DNA of 41,274 nt, taken from a virus. The translations under genes were made by a program, and so were the position numbers. The notes under the pieces are model-generated. The model did not search any database and was not told the origin of the DNA. It saw nothing but the letters and a program-made list of their open reading frames with translations. This document shows positions 1 through 8,901 of this stretch, piece after piece. Position 1 is the first letter of the stretch. Each line of letters opens with the position of its first letter. The stretch is from positions 1 to 41,274 of the IMG/VR virus record IMGVR_UViG_3300017987_000168. One strand, given 5' to 3'.

Positions 1-1253
1 CCACCGCCCCCCGTGTTGTACTCGGGGAGCCACAAGTCCACGAGGGGACCAGATGGCGCTGCGGGGGTGGAGTCACCGAACGCCCCATTGAGGATGGCAA
101 AGTTCGCAGGCGGGAACCCGCTGTTGTCTTGGATCTGGAGGTCGTACAGGTCGGGGACCCCCGCGAGGTCGAACGCGAAGATTTCCGCGTCGATCGTCCA
201 CGGGGTGCCGGGTCCCCCAGGCTGGTCCGCTGCCGTCACGTTGAGGAACAGGGGGAACCCGGGCCCTTGGGGGATCAGGAGCACGGCGATGTCGAGCAGG
301 GCGGGAAGGGTGCCACCGGTTCCGCTGATCACGATGGGCACGGGGGCGGGGTTGGGCCCTGCGAAGGTGTCCGGCACCACAGAGAGCACCGTCCCCGGCG
401 GCGGCGGGGTGAAGTCCTTGACCGCCTCCCACTGGATCACCGTGTACCCGGTGAACGTCCCCGCGGGGTACGTGAGGGCGGGCGCTGGGGCAGCGGCGGT
501 CAGGAAGTCCACGATGGAGTCATCCCCGCCCGCCAGGGTGATCTCCAGGTCCGCGGAGGGGTTGCCGAAGGGAAGGACCACGGAACACCGCCGGCCGCCG
601 CCCGCTTCCGCGGGGGTGATCTCTGGGAGGACCAGGGACATGGGCGGGGGGAAGGGAAACGGGCCGGAGTTGATAAACACCACCCGCTCACCGAGCGCGG
701 GGGACAGTGTGTCCCCAGGCCCTCCCGTGAGGGCGGGGTTGGTGATGGCCTCGGTCCCGCCGCCGCTGCCGCCGATCGCCCCGGCCACGGCCTGGAGGAG
801 GTGAAGCCACTGGTCCAAGTCCTCCCACCACCCGGTATCGTTGGGGTTGCCAGGGTTGGCCCACGCGGCCTCCCAGTTGGCCTCCACGGTCTCGGCGCTT
901 GCGATGTACCGGGTGTTGAACGTGTCCGGGCCGATCGTGATCGGTGCGTTGCGCACCGCCACCGCCACGGTGTCCACCTCCCCGGTGAGCCCCTCGTTCA
1001 CCTGGAGTTGGATCAGGTACGTCCCCTCGATGTCCGGCTCCAAGGTGGGCTGCGCGGCCACCACGTTGGACAGGACCGCGCTGGAACCGCGGGGAACAGA
1101 CAGGAGGGTCCACCGCCACCCCCGCACCCCGTTGTCGTCGGCGTTGGACAGCACCACTGGATTGGCGCCGGAGAACAGTGCGATGTCGTCGCGGCTCACG
1201 CCGGGAGCACCACGCACGCCACTCTGGGTGATCACGATGTTCGCGGCGGCCAC
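1..1253 (-). CDS. Partial virion structural protein with Ig-like N-terminus
   Basis: This reading frame is open from a GTG at 1253 to the window edge, so about 417 residues are seen and the C-terminus is missing. GTG is the first possible start because an in-frame TAG lies four codons upstream. It lies 4 bases after the stop of the preceding gene. Residues 1-110 look like an Ig/PKD-type beta-sandwich (pattern NPVVLSNADDNGVRGWRW, then EGTYLIQLQV). A tryptophan-rich stretch follows (WEAAWANPGNPNDTGWWED), then Gly/Pro-rich beta-strand sequence. Its place after spike and hub genes suggests a baseplate, fibre or other appendage protein. The family is not recognised. Coding is supported by consistent G/C third positions and no stops over 1.2 kb. 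Confidence 0.75.
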   Translation of the reverse strand, partial: MAAANIVITQSGVRGAPGVSRDDIALFSGANPVVLSNADDNGVRGWRWTLLSVPRGSSAVLSNVVAAQPTLEPDIEGTYLIQLQVNEGLTGEVDTVAVAVRNAPITIGPDTFNTRYIASAETVEANWEAAWANPGNPNDTGWWEDLDQWLHLLQAVAGAIGGSGGGTEAITNPALTGGPGDTLSPALGERVVFINSGPFPFPPPMSLVLPEITPAEAGGGRRCSVVLPFGNPSADLEITLAGGDDSIVDFLTAAAPAPALTYPAGTFTGYTVIQWEAVKDFTPPPPGTVLSVVPDTFAGPNPAPVPIVISGTGGTLPALLDIAVLLIPQGPGFPLFLNVTAADQPGGPGTPWTIDAEIFAFDLAGVPDLYDLQIQDNSGFPPANFAILNGAFGDSTPAAPSGPLVDLWLPEYNTGGG

Positions 1254-1257
1254 GGCC

Positions 1258-1557
1258 CTACTCTACAACCGGGGGGACCATGGCGTCGAGTTCGTCGTCC
1301 ACGGGTTTGCGGCGGGTAGGCTCCTCCCACCCTCCGGCGGCGATCTCCGCGCCGTGCTTGAGCCACATGGCGCCCATGATCCGCCGCAGGTGGGTGGGCA
1401 CGAACCCCCGGGTGAGCACCTCCACGCACGAGTCCACTTGGGACCCCCCGATGTCCAGGTGGCCGCCGCGGTGCGCGCGGAGGAGCCGTCCGGCGATCCG
1501 CTTGACGGTGGCAAGGCGGGGAATCCAGTTCGCCCCGGGGGAGGGGGGCTCAACCAT
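1258..1557 (-). CDS. Small baseplate-region protein, unknown
   Basis: A 99-residue protein encoded between the spike gene and the partial virion gene. Its ATG overlaps the stop of the upstream spike gene by 8 bases, which suggests coupled translation. The sequence is basic and helical in the first two thirds (for example RLATVKRIAGRLLRAHRGG) with a conserved-looking segment GFVPTHLRRIMGAMW, and it has an acidic C-terminus. It is shorter than gp25-like wedge proteins and lacks their features, so I give no baseplate subunit name. Position alone suggests a tail or baseplate role. Confidence 0.65.
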   Translation of the reverse strand: MVEPPSPGANWIPRLATVKRIAGRLLRAHRGGHLDIGGSQVDSCVEVLTRGFVPTHLRRIMGAMWLKHGAEIAAGGWEEPTRRKPVDDELDAMVPPVVE

Positions 1558-2461
1558 CGGCGCAAGTGTTGAGGGATCCGTCTGCGTGCTGGGAGGTGAG
1601 CGTGCTCGGCGGGGGGACAGGGGGGAGGGTGACGGTTCCGGGCACCAGGGCGTTGACGTAGGCCGCCAACTGGCCCACGGCGGTGCCCATGGCGGCCACC
1701 CAGGCCCAGAACGCCTGGTCGATGGTGATGTTGCTCTGAACGGGGTCCTTGATCCGCACCACCCCGTCCGCGGGCTTGGGGACCGGGGGGACCACCGTGG
1801 TGTCGAGCACCGGGGGGATCACGGTGTTGGTGTTGGGGATGGGGACGTAGTTCACCCCGGGGTCGCCAGGCGCTGCGAACCCCGCGTCGGTCACCTGTGC
1901 CCCCGTGGGAGGGGAGGTCCAGTCGGCACCCGCGCCGATGTGCGTGCGTCCTGTGAGGAGGATGTGCTCCCCAGCCAGGGTCTTGAGTTGGAGGCCGCCC
2001 CCGCTGTGAATCAGAATGTCGGCCCCGTCCCCCGTCTGGATGGCGAGAAGCTGGCCGTCCGCGGTGCGCAGGAACACGAACATGGGGGCGCTGGGGCCGG
2101 TGCTCACCCCCGCCACGCTAGGTGGGAACGGCCACGCCTGGTCGTTGCACCGCCCCACGATCACCGCGTCCCCGCCCCGCCCCTGGGGCGTGGCCACCAC
2201 CACCCGCTGGCCATAGGAGATGGGGAAGTACAGGCCCCCGGTGTCCACCGCGGACAGATCTAGGCGCGCCACGATCTCGTCGCCGCTGGGGGCCAGGGTC
2301 ACCTCCACGAGCACGTCCCCGTCCTGCACCCGCACGTACTCGGGGGTGAAGTCCAGGTGGCCCACCGTCCCCATGCTGATGAAGTTCTTGGGCATCCCCC
2401 GCATCCCCTCCCGTTGGCGGGACCAGTCGCGGGGCGGCGGCGCTGTGCGGTGCATGGGCAT
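1550..2461 (-). CDS. Baseplate spike / assembly protein V-like
   Basis: A 303-residue protein resembling the gpV/gp45/gp5 OB-fold spike family, which forms the membrane-piercing tip below the hub. Residues 40-120 give an OB-like beta-barrel pattern (VRVQDGDVLVEVTLAP, then LYFPISYGQRVVVATPQG and AVIVGRCNDQ). Residues 150-190 have the alternating strands typical of the spike stem (ILIHSGGGLQLKTLAGEHI). A helical and proline-rich tail follows. The start at 2461 directly follows the hub gene's TAA, and later Met codons at residues 3, 20 and 23 are alternatives. Gene order (hub, spike) is the usual one for contractile tails. No lysozyme domain is seen. Confidence 0.75.
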   Translation of the reverse strand: MPMHRTAPPPRDWSRQREGMRGMPKNFISMGTVGHLDFTPEYVRVQDGDVLVEVTLAPSGDEIVARLDLSAVDTGGLYFPISYGQRVVVATPQGRGGDAVIVGRCNDQAWPFPPSVAGVSTGPSAPMFVFLRTADGQLLAIQTGDGADILIHSGGGLQLKTLAGEHILLTGRTHIGAGADWTSPPTGAQVTDAGFAAPGDPGVNYVPIPNTNTVIPPVLDTTVVPPVPKPADGVVRIKDPVQSNITIDQAFWAWVAAMGTAVGQLAAYVNALVPGTVTLPPVPPPSTLTSQHADGSLNTCADG

Positions 2462-4384
2462 TTACAGATCCTCGATCACCGGCAGGAACACCTCCGCCAA
2501 CTCCACGGCGGCGGGGAGGAAGTCTACGGACTGGCGGATCAGGGCGTACCGCGCGTCCAGGAAGTTGATGGCTTGGATGTCGAACTTGAACCCGCTGTCG
2601 TACTGGAAGTCCACTGCCACCTCCCGCACGTAGAACACGGTCTGGAGGAGGTCGCTCTCCATGGCCAGGGCCAACTGGGCCGCGATCACCGGGTCGAAGT
2701 CGTAGGTGGTGATCAGCGCCTCGATCCGCTCCGGGGTGGACAGCTTCCAGAAGTTGCCGGCCTGGGTGACATACGTGTTCTCCACGTTGTCCGGCAGGCT
2801 CGGCACGATCACGATCTCCACGGGGTCCCCGGCGCGCAGTTGGAGCATGTCAGGGGTGCCCGTGCCCCGGTTGCTCGGGAACGCGTTGAGGGAGGTGGTG
2901 GACACTTTGATCTCCATCTCCTTGCGGCCGAACTGCTCGTACAGGGACTCCGCGATCCGGTCGAGCACCTCCTGGGCGCGGTCGCTGGGGATCCGGTCTT
3001 GGAGGACCACGGTCTTGTACTCGGCGCGGTCCCCCGTCCCCAGGGGGTTGGCGCCGGCCTTGGTGGTCAGGGGGAGTTCGGGGAACCTGCTGGTGATGCT
3101 CCGCCCGGTCTTGGCCTCGGTGGCGGTGACGGCCACTCCCGTGGGGACGTTCCGGCCGTTGTAGTTGCGCACCACAGACAGGCTGTCCACGTTGTCCCCG
3201 TAGGCGAACCGCCGCAGTTCCTGGCCGCTCTCCTTGTAGTAGGTCTTGGGGAGGTCGATCACCAACTCCGCGGGAGGGAGCGCACCCAGGGCGCCCTGGG
3301 TTTCAATGGGGGTGCGCATGTAGCAGATCAGCCCCACCCCCACGCACAGGTCCGTGACGAAATCCCAGTAGCTGATCTGCTCTTTGGCGCCGCCGCCCCG
3401 CGCCTTCTTGGCGTTGCCCTTGCTGTCAAACCAAGTGGCCCCCTTGAGTTCCCCGATCGTGGGGAGTTCCTCCCCCGTGGCGTTGACCACCTCCAGCCCC
3501 CGCATCCCGGGGAGGCCGTACCGCTTGGCCAGGATCGGGAGTGCGTCTGCGGCCGCGGCCTGTGCGGTGGCGGCAGTGAGGTTGGCGGCGATGGCCGACT
3601 GCTTGGCGGTGAGGCGGGCGATCTCCGCGGTCACTTCAGCGCTCGGGGGTTGCTGGGCGGACAACTGGGCCAGCTTCTTGGCCACGATCCCCGCCTGGTA
3701 CGTGAGCCGCCGAACATCCCGGCGCGCATCGATCCGCCCGGCCCGCTGTTCTCGCGCGTCCACGGGGAGGAACTGGGCCTGCTCGTCCCCCACCACCACG
3801 GCCTTGATCACCTCATCGATCGGCGTGGACGCGGGGATCCCCGCCAGGCCGTCAATCGGCATCTCGGTGTCGATCAGGATGGCGGTGATGTCCCGCGCCG
3901 AGATGGTGATCGTGTCGCCCCCGTCTTGGCTCACCTCCCAGTCGTCAATGAACCCCCGGAAGATCTCGTTGCTGGTCTCCTCCAGCAGGACGATGTCCTC
4001 CCCCGCCGGCAGGCCGTAGGTCCCCGTCTCGGGGATCAAGGTCAACTGGCTCTCGCCGCTGATCGGCCCGATCCCGTCCGCGAAGTCCTGGGGGTTCTCA
4101 AACGTGCCCGCGTAGATCTGGACCGTGGCCTGGCGGAGAACCCGGGGGTCGATCGGCAGGGCGCCGTAGGGGATGGTGACCCGCGCCTCGTCGGCCTGGC
4201 GGTACGAGTTGAGAGTCACTTGCGCGCTGATGGGGATGATCTTCTTGTCCAGGGTGACGAACCCACCCTGGTCCACGGGGTCCCCGTCAAACGTGGGTTG
4301 GGGGAGCGGCGGCGGCACCGAGATGTAGTCTTCGAACCGGAGCTGGAGGCGGATCCAGCACTGGGGGTAGAACACGTCCGCCAC
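2462..4384 (-). CDS. Baseplate hub protein (gpD/gp27-like)
   Basis: A 640-residue protein starting at GTG 4384, just after the TAG of the LysM gene. It looks like the gpD/gp27 hub family, which makes the trimeric ring joining the tail tube to the spike. Residues 30-180 contain the typical first barrel (ARVTIPYGALPIDPRVLRQA, then EIFRGFIDDWEVSQDGGDTI and ISARDITAILIDTEM). An Ala-rich coiled-coil insertion occupies about 215-290. Residues 350-560 hold the later barrel segments (DFVTDLCVGVGLICYMR, RAGDPVEIVIVPSLPDN). The protein is longer than P2 gpD, mostly because of the coiled coil and a C-terminal extension of about 90 residues. Confidence 0.8.
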   Translation of the reverse strand: MADVFYPQCWIRLQLRFEDYISVPPPLPQPTFDGDPVDQGGFVTLDKKIIPISAQVTLNSYRQADEARVTIPYGALPIDPRVLRQATVQIYAGTFENPQDFADGIGPISGESQLTLIPETGTYGLPAGEDIVLLEETSNEIFRGFIDDWEVSQDGGDTITISARDITAILIDTEMPIDGLAGIPASTPIDEVIKAVVVGDEQAQFLPVDAREQRAGRIDARRDVRRLTYQAGIVAKKLAQLSAQQPPSAEVTAEIARLTAKQSAIAANLTAATAQAAAADALPILAKRYGLPGMRGLEVVNATGEELPTIGELKGATWFDSKGNAKKARGGGAKEQISYWDFVTDLCVGVGLICYMRTPIETQGALGALPPAELVIDLPKTYYKESGQELRRFAYGDNVDSLSVVRNYNGRNVPTGVAVTATEAKTGRSITSRFPELPLTTKAGANPLGTGDRAEYKTVVLQDRIPSDRAQEVLDRIAESLYEQFGRKEMEIKVSTTSLNAFPSNRGTGTPDMLQLRAGDPVEIVIVPSLPDNVENTYVTQAGNFWKLSTPERIEALITTYDFDPVIAAQLALAMESDLLQTVFYVREVAVDFQYDSGFKFDIQAINFLDARYALIRQSVDFLPAAVELAEVFLPVIEDL

Positions 4385-4386
4385 AG

Positions 4387-5589
4387 CTACACCCCCTGCG
4401 CGCCGTCCAGTGCTGGAATCCTGACGATGGTCCCCCGCGGCGCGATCGACCCCTTGAGGCCGTTGAAGTCCGCGATCAAGGTCCAGTTGTTGGCGGTCCC
4501 GTAGAACTGGGTGCTCACGTCCCGCAGGGTCACGTCCTCGGGGGACGTGAACGTGCCCAGGATGTCCGGGCTCTGGAGGTCACCAAGTTGGTCCCGGGTG
4601 ATCGCGGACTCCACACCCAACTTGGCCGCGTTGAAGGCGATAGCCGCGGCCGCCTCGGCAGCCAGGTTGGCGTCGTTGCTGTTGCCCCCGTCCCGGGTGG
4701 CCCCGTAGGCCGCGGGGATGGAACGGATGGTGTCGATCAAGTCCTTGCAGGCCAGGACGATCGACGTGAGTTGCTGCTGGAGGACCCCAAGCAGTTCCGC
4801 GGGGGCGAACACCAGGGACACGAACCCGTTGAGGGCGTCGATCAGCCCCGCCACCAACTGGCCGATCTTGGTGATCCGCTGGGACACCAGGGTGAGGTAC
4901 CCCCGGGCGATGGCCAGGGCGGCGTTGACCGCGTTGAGGAACGCCTGGATCGCCGCCAGGATCGCCGCGAGCAGGCCCGGGGGGTCGAGCTTGGGGCGGA
5001 TCTTGAGCTTGGGCGCGCTCGCGGTGTCACCGATCCACTTGAACGTGATCTCCCACCGGATGTCCTCCTCCCGGTCGTGGTCCGCTTCGAAGGCCGAGAT
5101 GAACCCGTACCGCACCATGCTCCCCCACTCCACCCGCAGGAGTTGGCCCCCGCGCTGGAGGAGGAAGATCGCGTCCCGCACCACCCGGGCCCGCTTGGCG
5201 TCTCCGGGGATCGGCGTGGCGCCGCCGCTGGCGAACGACTTGCCGCCGAAGTTGGCCGACCCGGGGCGCCCCTCCGTGCTGATCCGGGGGAAGTTGACCA
5301 GGGTCACCTTGCTGTCGTCGTTGAAAAGGAACGCGTCCTTCCACATCCCGGTCATGGTGGTGTCGGTCCACGTGGGGCCGAGCACCTGGGCCTGGGCCAC
5401 GGGGTTGCCGGGGAAATACTTGGTCTCCACCCGCAACTCCGCGCCCCACGGGACGCCGCGGTAGGGGAGGCTCCGGCCGCGGAACACCATGGTCCGCCCC
5501 TCCCCCGTCACCTCCTGGATGAATAGGGGGAACGCCTGGGACGGGACGGCGTCGAGCTTGGCCAGGGCCTGGGGGTTGACCTGGACCAT
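4387..5589 (-). CDS. LysM-containing tube initiator / baseplate protein
   Basis: A 400-residue protein directly downstream of the tape measure. The N-terminal 160 residues look like the contractile-injection-system tube-cap domain (FPLFIQEVTGEGRTMVFRGR, then LRVEWGSMVRYGFISAFEAD and IRWEITFKWIG). The middle, about 190-280, is a long amphipathic helix rich in Ala, Leu and Ile. The C-terminal 55 residues form a LysM-like motif (DVTLRDVSTQFYGTANNW, then IADFNGLKG and GTIVRIPAL). LysM modules in phage baseplates bind glycan or help dock the hub on the tube. The order tape measure, LysM protein, hub, spike is the standard contractile-tail arrangement, which supports the call. Confidence 0.75.
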   Translation of the reverse strand: MVQVNPQALAKLDAVPSQAFPLFIQEVTGEGRTMVFRGRSLPYRGVPWGAELRVETKYFPGNPVAQAQVLGPTWTDTTMTGMWKDAFLFNDDSKVTLVNFPRISTEGRPGSANFGGKSFASGGATPIPGDAKRARVVRDAIFLLQRGGQLLRVEWGSMVRYGFISAFEADHDREEDIRWEITFKWIGDTASAPKLKIRPKLDPPGLLAAILAAIQAFLNAVNAALAIARGYLTLVSQRITKIGQLVAGLIDALNGFVSLVFAPAELLGVLQQQLTSIVLACKDLIDTIRSIPAAYGATRDGGNSNDANLAAEAAAAIAFNAAKLGVESAITRDQLGDLQSPDILGTFTSPEDVTLRDVSTQFYGTANNWTLIADFNGLKGSIAPRGTIVRIPALDGAQGV

Positions 5590-5592
5590 GGG

Positions 5593-7659
5593 CTACACCC
5601 CTTGCTCCTCCAGGGCCAGGCTGCTCGTGCGCTTCTCGATCGAGCGGTCCACCGCCCGATAGAACGCGCCGATCACTCGGTCGGGGTCTTGGTTCCGCAG
5701 GTCTTGGTGGACCACCATCTTGTGGATGTGGGTGGCGCGGCCGCCACCGCTGGGTGGCTTCTTGCCCCCCGCGCCCCCCATGGTCCCCAGGTCCATGTCC
5801 TTGTCTCCCTCCTTGCGCCACGACGCCAGGCCCTCGCGGAGCCCCTTAGTGATCCCCGCATCCGGGTCGGCGCGGGCGTTCTCAAACGCGTTGGCGTACT
5901 CGAAGAACTTGGTGGCCTCCTTGGCGTCGTCCTTCATCCCCATCACCGTCTCCTTGCTGGTGCGGTACAGGGAGTTCATCCCGTTCTGGAGGGTCTGGCT
6001 CATGTCGTCCAGGCCGATCGCGTCGGCCGCGGCCTTCATGATGCCCACGATCCCCATGATCATGGCGATCATGCCGAGCTTCACCGTCTTGGCGCCCATG
6101 ATCAGCATCTTCCACACGAAGTAGAACGCGCCGATCACCCGGATGCCCGTGACCATGATCCCCATGAGGAAGTAGATGGCCTTGCCCAGGAAGTCCACCA
6201 CCCCTTGGAGGAGCCCCGCCGGGCTGCTCGTGCCGAACATAGCGTTGCCCAACGCCACGAGCGCTGCCCATAGGTCATCGATCGCGTAGAACAGGGGCTC
6301 AAACGCCAGGGCCCCGGACTTCACCGCGTCCACGATGTCCTGCCAGTGGGCGATGATGTACGCAGCCACGGCGCCACCGATCGCGGCCACACCTGCCAGG
6401 GCAAAGCCCAGGACCAGGATCGCCGGAAGCGCCCACAAGGCCGCGGCGCCCATCTGCATGATCACGGGCCAGACCTTCTGGATCCCCTGGATGGCCTTGC
6501 CCACGCCCTTGCCCACCATCCCGGCGCCCTTGAGCCCCATGCCGACCCCCACGCTGGCGATCTTGGCCTTGAGCACCATCTTCACCGCGCGTTCGAACCG
6601 ATCGATGAAGTTGAATAGCTTGGTGAGGTTGTCCTGCCAGTTGTCGGCCCAGTCCTGGATCCACCGCCCCATGGGCTCCACGGCGCGGCTCACGAACATG
6701 CCGAGCTTGGACCCCAGGAACGACGCCGCCTCGCGGAGCTTGTTCATGGTCTCCCCCGTGGGGTCGAGCACTCCGCCGGTTTGGGTGAGGCCCTTGAACG
6801 TCTCCTTGAGCGCGCCGAACGTGGCGCTGGTCATCTCCTTCTTGAGAATCTGGAGGTCGGACATCATGGTGCTGGACACACCAGCCCACGTGCCGCCGAA
6901 CGCCTCGGTGGCCACCCCCAACTTCTCGGTGGCGGCGCGCACCAGTTCGAACCGCTTCTCCGGGGACAGGCGGTTGAACTCCTGGGTGAGCTTGGTGCCC
7001 AAGGCCATGTTGTCCCCGAAGTAGTCCAGGGACTTGCCCGCCTCCAGGATGGGCTTTTGGAGCACCTTCCACGTTTCGAACTCCGCACCGGCGCCGCCGG
7101 TGAGGATCCGGCTCATCTGCGCGCCGGTGGTGGCGAAGTCGCCACCCATGATCATGCCCAGGGCCAGGGACTCCTTGGACAGTTGGAGGATGTCCTCCAT
7201 GTTGTCCGTCACCGACCGGGCGCCGGGGAGCATGTTGGTGAACATCTGGCTGGCCTGCTCAAAGCTGGCCGGCGACTTGGCGGCGATGGCGAACAGGCGG
7301 TTCTGCACCACCTCGCTGATCTGGAGGTTCTTGTTGAAGTCCCCCTGCGCGTGCCCCATGAGCTGGAGGGTGGAGGCCATGCTGTACTGCATCTGCTCCA
7401 ACTGCGCGTTGAACGCGAACCCCTGTTTGACCATGGCCACCAGGCCCGCTGCGCCGGCGGCTGCGGCGATCGACGCCCCGAGCTTCCCCCACAGCGCCAC
7501 CGTCTGGAACGTGTTGCCGATCAGGCGGTTGCCGACGTTCTCCACCCCCTGGGACACGCGGACGATCCCGGCCGCCCACTTGTCCAGCTTGGACGCAGCG
7601 TTCCGTCCCTTCCGCGCCTCCAAGATCGCGCGGACGTGATACTCGATCCCTTGGGCCAT
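5593..7659 (-). CDS. Tail tape measure protein
   Basis: A 688-residue tail length ruler. The N-terminal half is helical, with the usual tape-measure pattern of Ala/Gly-rich segments and amphipathic helices (LAIAAKSPASFEQASQMF, MGGDFATTGAQMSRILTG). Two strongly hydrophobic stretches are at about 398-438 and 493-545, as expected for a protein that inserts into the host membrane during ejection. The end carries a basic linker and a beta-helical tail (ATHIHKMVVHQDLRNQDPD, then VIGAFYRAVDRSIEK), also common in this family. At roughly 1.5 angstrom per residue the tail would be about 100 nm. It lies immediately after the chaperone-like gene pair. Confidence 0.85.
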   Translation of the reverse strand: MAQGIEYHVRAILEARKGRNAASKLDKWAAGIVRVSQGVENVGNRLIGNTFQTVALWGKLGASIAAAAGAAGLVAMVKQGFAFNAQLEQMQYSMASTLQLMGHAQGDFNKNLQISEVVQNRLFAIAAKSPASFEQASQMFTNMLPGARSVTDNMEDILQLSKESLALGMIMGGDFATTGAQMSRILTGGAGAEFETWKVLQKPILEAGKSLDYFGDNMALGTKLTQEFNRLSPEKRFELVRAATEKLGVATEAFGGTWAGVSSTMMSDLQILKKEMTSATFGALKETFKGLTQTGGVLDPTGETMNKLREAASFLGSKLGMFVSRAVEPMGRWIQDWADNWQDNLTKLFNFIDRFERAVKMVLKAKIASVGVGMGLKGAGMVGKGVGKAIQGIQKVWPVIMQMGAAALWALPAILVLGFALAGVAAIGGAVAAYIIAHWQDIVDAVKSGALAFEPLFYAIDDLWAALVALGNAMFGTSSPAGLLQGVVDFLGKAIYFLMGIMVTGIRVIGAFYFVWKMLIMGAKTVKLGMIAMIMGIVGIMKAAADAIGLDDMSQTLQNGMNSLYRTSKETVMGMKDDAKEATKFFEYANAFENARADPDAGITKGLREGLASWRKEGDKDMDLGTMGGAGGKKPPSGGGRATHIHKMVVHQDLRNQDPDRVIGAFYRAVDRSIEKRTSSLALEEQGV

Positions 7660-7674
7660 GGGAGCGGGCCTAGC

Positions 7675-8004
7675 CTACCACGCCCCGGACGCCGCGGAGT
7701 TGGGGCGTGTGGGGTCGGGGTTCTCCTTTTCCAGCAGGTCCCCCAGGAGGCGGACTACCCGCACCACCTCGGAGATCGGCCAGTCCTTCATGGTCTCGAT
7801 GTCCTGGGCCCCGTACCGGGCCGCGGCCACCATGAGCTTCCACGTGTGCTGGATGTTGCGGGACCAGTCCGCCATCACCAGATCGCACCACGTCTGGAAG
7901 GACGCGGCGTACCCCTCCAGCGGGTCACGCTGGACGGGGAAGGGGGTCACGGCCACGAGGTGGCCGTTGTCGTATCGGAGCCGCGGCGCGAAGACGTGCT
8001 CCAC
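7675..8004 (-). CDS. Tail assembly chaperone-like, second of pair
   Basis: A 109-residue protein between the 142-residue chaperone-like gene and the tape measure, the usual position of the second (GT or T) chaperone reading frame. It has the aromatic, helical look of that group (YAASFQTWCDLVMADWSRN, then EVVRVVRLLGDLLEKE). It can start at GTG 8004, where GGAG sits 6 bases upstream. The frame is also open upstream through the end of the preceding gene, back to a TGA near 8095. A +1 or -2 frameshift product is therefore possible but not required. Confidence 0.65.
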   Translation of the reverse strand: MEHVFAPRLRYDNGHLVAVTPFPVQRDPLEGYAASFQTWCDLVMADWSRNIQHTWKLMVAAARYGAQDIETMKDWPISEVVRVVRLLGDLLEKENPDPTRPNSAASGAW

Positions 8005-8026
8005 GTCGGGCTCCGGCTTGTCTGGC

Positions 8027-8455
8027 TCAGACCGCGGGCTTCCCGGCAGCCAGAAAGTTTTCCACGTCGGCCTCCTCGACCGACTGCATCTTCATGAACG
8101 CGGCCTCCACCAGCCGGCGGCCCTTGGACCCGATCGCGTCCCACCACTTGGTGAGCTTCTCCCGGTTGTCCCGGGTGGTCCAGCCGCCGATCTTCCAGAT
8201 CGCCGCGTACAGGAGTTCGCGGCTCAGGATCGACGGGTTGTTGTTGGCCACCTTGGCGGCGTGATCCTGCTGCCGCGGGGTGATCTCGATCATCTTGAAG
8301 GTGCGGTCCTCATCCGAGAACCCCTCCGCCGAAAAGGCGATCCCCACCATGCTGGCGGGAAGGGTGTACTCGATGTGCGGGCGGGCCTTGTCGGTGATAA
8401 GGCCGCTCGCGGCGCCGCGGTTGGGGATTCCGAGTCCGGGGTCGTTGTCACTCAT
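8027..8455 (-). CDS. Tail assembly chaperone-like, first of pair
   Basis: A 142-residue protein starting at ATG 8455 with a strong AGGAG about 7 bases upstream. It looks like the gpG/gp13-type chaperones that coat the tape measure before tube assembly. It has a beta-rich N-terminus (HIEYTLPASMVGIAFSAEGF), then ITPRQQDHAAKVANNN and two helices with conserved-looking aromatic residues (ELLYAAIWKIGGW, LTKWWDAIGSKGR). Size and position (tube, then two small proteins, then tape measure) fit. The gene starts a minus-strand unit facing away from the plus-strand gene at 8518, so a promoter is likely between them. Confidence 0.65.
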   Translation of the reverse strand: MSDNDPGLGIPNRGAASGLITDKARPHIEYTLPASMVGIAFSAEGFSDEDRTFKMIEITPRQQDHAAKVANNNPSILSRELLYAAIWKIGGWTTRDNREKLTKWWDAIGSKGRRLVEAAFMKMQSVEEADVENFLAAGKPAV

Positions 8456-8477
8456 GGGTGTTCTCCTGGCGGTGCCC

Positions 8478-8483
8478 ACCGTA
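8478..8483 (-). promoter_or_regulatory. Possible -10 box (TACGGT) before the chaperone gene
   Basis: On the minus strand TACGGT lies 22 bases before ATG 8455, preceded by TTGCGC at a spacing of about 18. It sits in the short divergent gap between 8455 and 8518. It fits the TAnnnT boxes found in other gaps of this window. Confidence 0.35.
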
Positions 8484-8517
8484 CCCCACGCCGCCGCGGT
8501 GGCGCAAGATGGACCCG

Positions 8518-8901
8518 ATGGCACTTGATACAGACGGCGAGCGGGTGGTGGACTCCCTGGACCAGATCATCTGGGAGCGGCACCACGACGGCCAGCAGGT
8601 CGTGAGGCAGCCTGCGCCCCCCGTGGTGGTCCAGCAGGCCAACGGGTGGGCCACTGTCCTCCTGACCCTCCAAGACCGGCGCGCTGGGGCGTGGGGACCC
8701 AGGCGGTGGGTGATCACCCGGTGGAAGCGAGACCGGGGGGCCTGGAGGCTGTACGACAAGTTCCGCCTGTCCGAGGCTGCCCTCCGGGGGCTGGTGGTCC
8801 AGGGCGCAACGGTGCTGGCCGGAGCGCGCAAGGACCCGGACGATGGGACGACGGAAAACAGTCAAGGACCGGAACAAGGACTTGCAGATAGCCCTGCGTA
8901 G
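8518..8901 (+). CDS. Unknown plus-strand protein in the tail module
   Basis: A 127-residue protein on the strand opposite to almost every other gene here. The start is chosen at ATG 8518; ATG 8509 is an alternative and neither has a clear ribosome site. G/C-ending codons and a natural composition (GWATVLLTLQDRR, RRWVITRWKRDRGAWRLYDK) show that plus is the coding strand. It looks like a small alpha/beta protein with an acidic N-terminus, a basic tryptophan-rich middle and a disordered acidic C-terminus. I do not recognise the family. It overlaps the next plus-strand gene by 59 bases. Insertion into a tail operon in reverse orientation is typical of moron-like accessory genes. Confidence 0.65.
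   Translation: MALDTDGERVVDSLDQIIWERHHDGQQVVRQPAPPVVVQQANGWATVLLTLQDRRAGAWGPRRWVITRWKRDRGAWRLYDKFRLSEAALRGLVVQGATVLAGARKDPDDGTTENSQGPEQGLADSPA

Noticed and set aside
129-1319. Long plus-strand open frames across the first 1.3 kb
   Set aside because: They are Arg/Gly/Pro/His-rich, typical of frames opposite to a GC-rich gene. The minus-strand frame from GTG 1253 has natural composition and fits the neighbouring genes.
2357-4504. 715-codon plus-strand open frame opposite the hub gene
   Set aside because: Same reason: shadow of a long GC-rich gene, with unnatural composition.
7660-7674. TAGGCT as a promoter box before the tape measure
   Set aside because: The TAG is the stop codon of the upstream gene (GCG TGG TAG), so the hexamer is not independent evidence.
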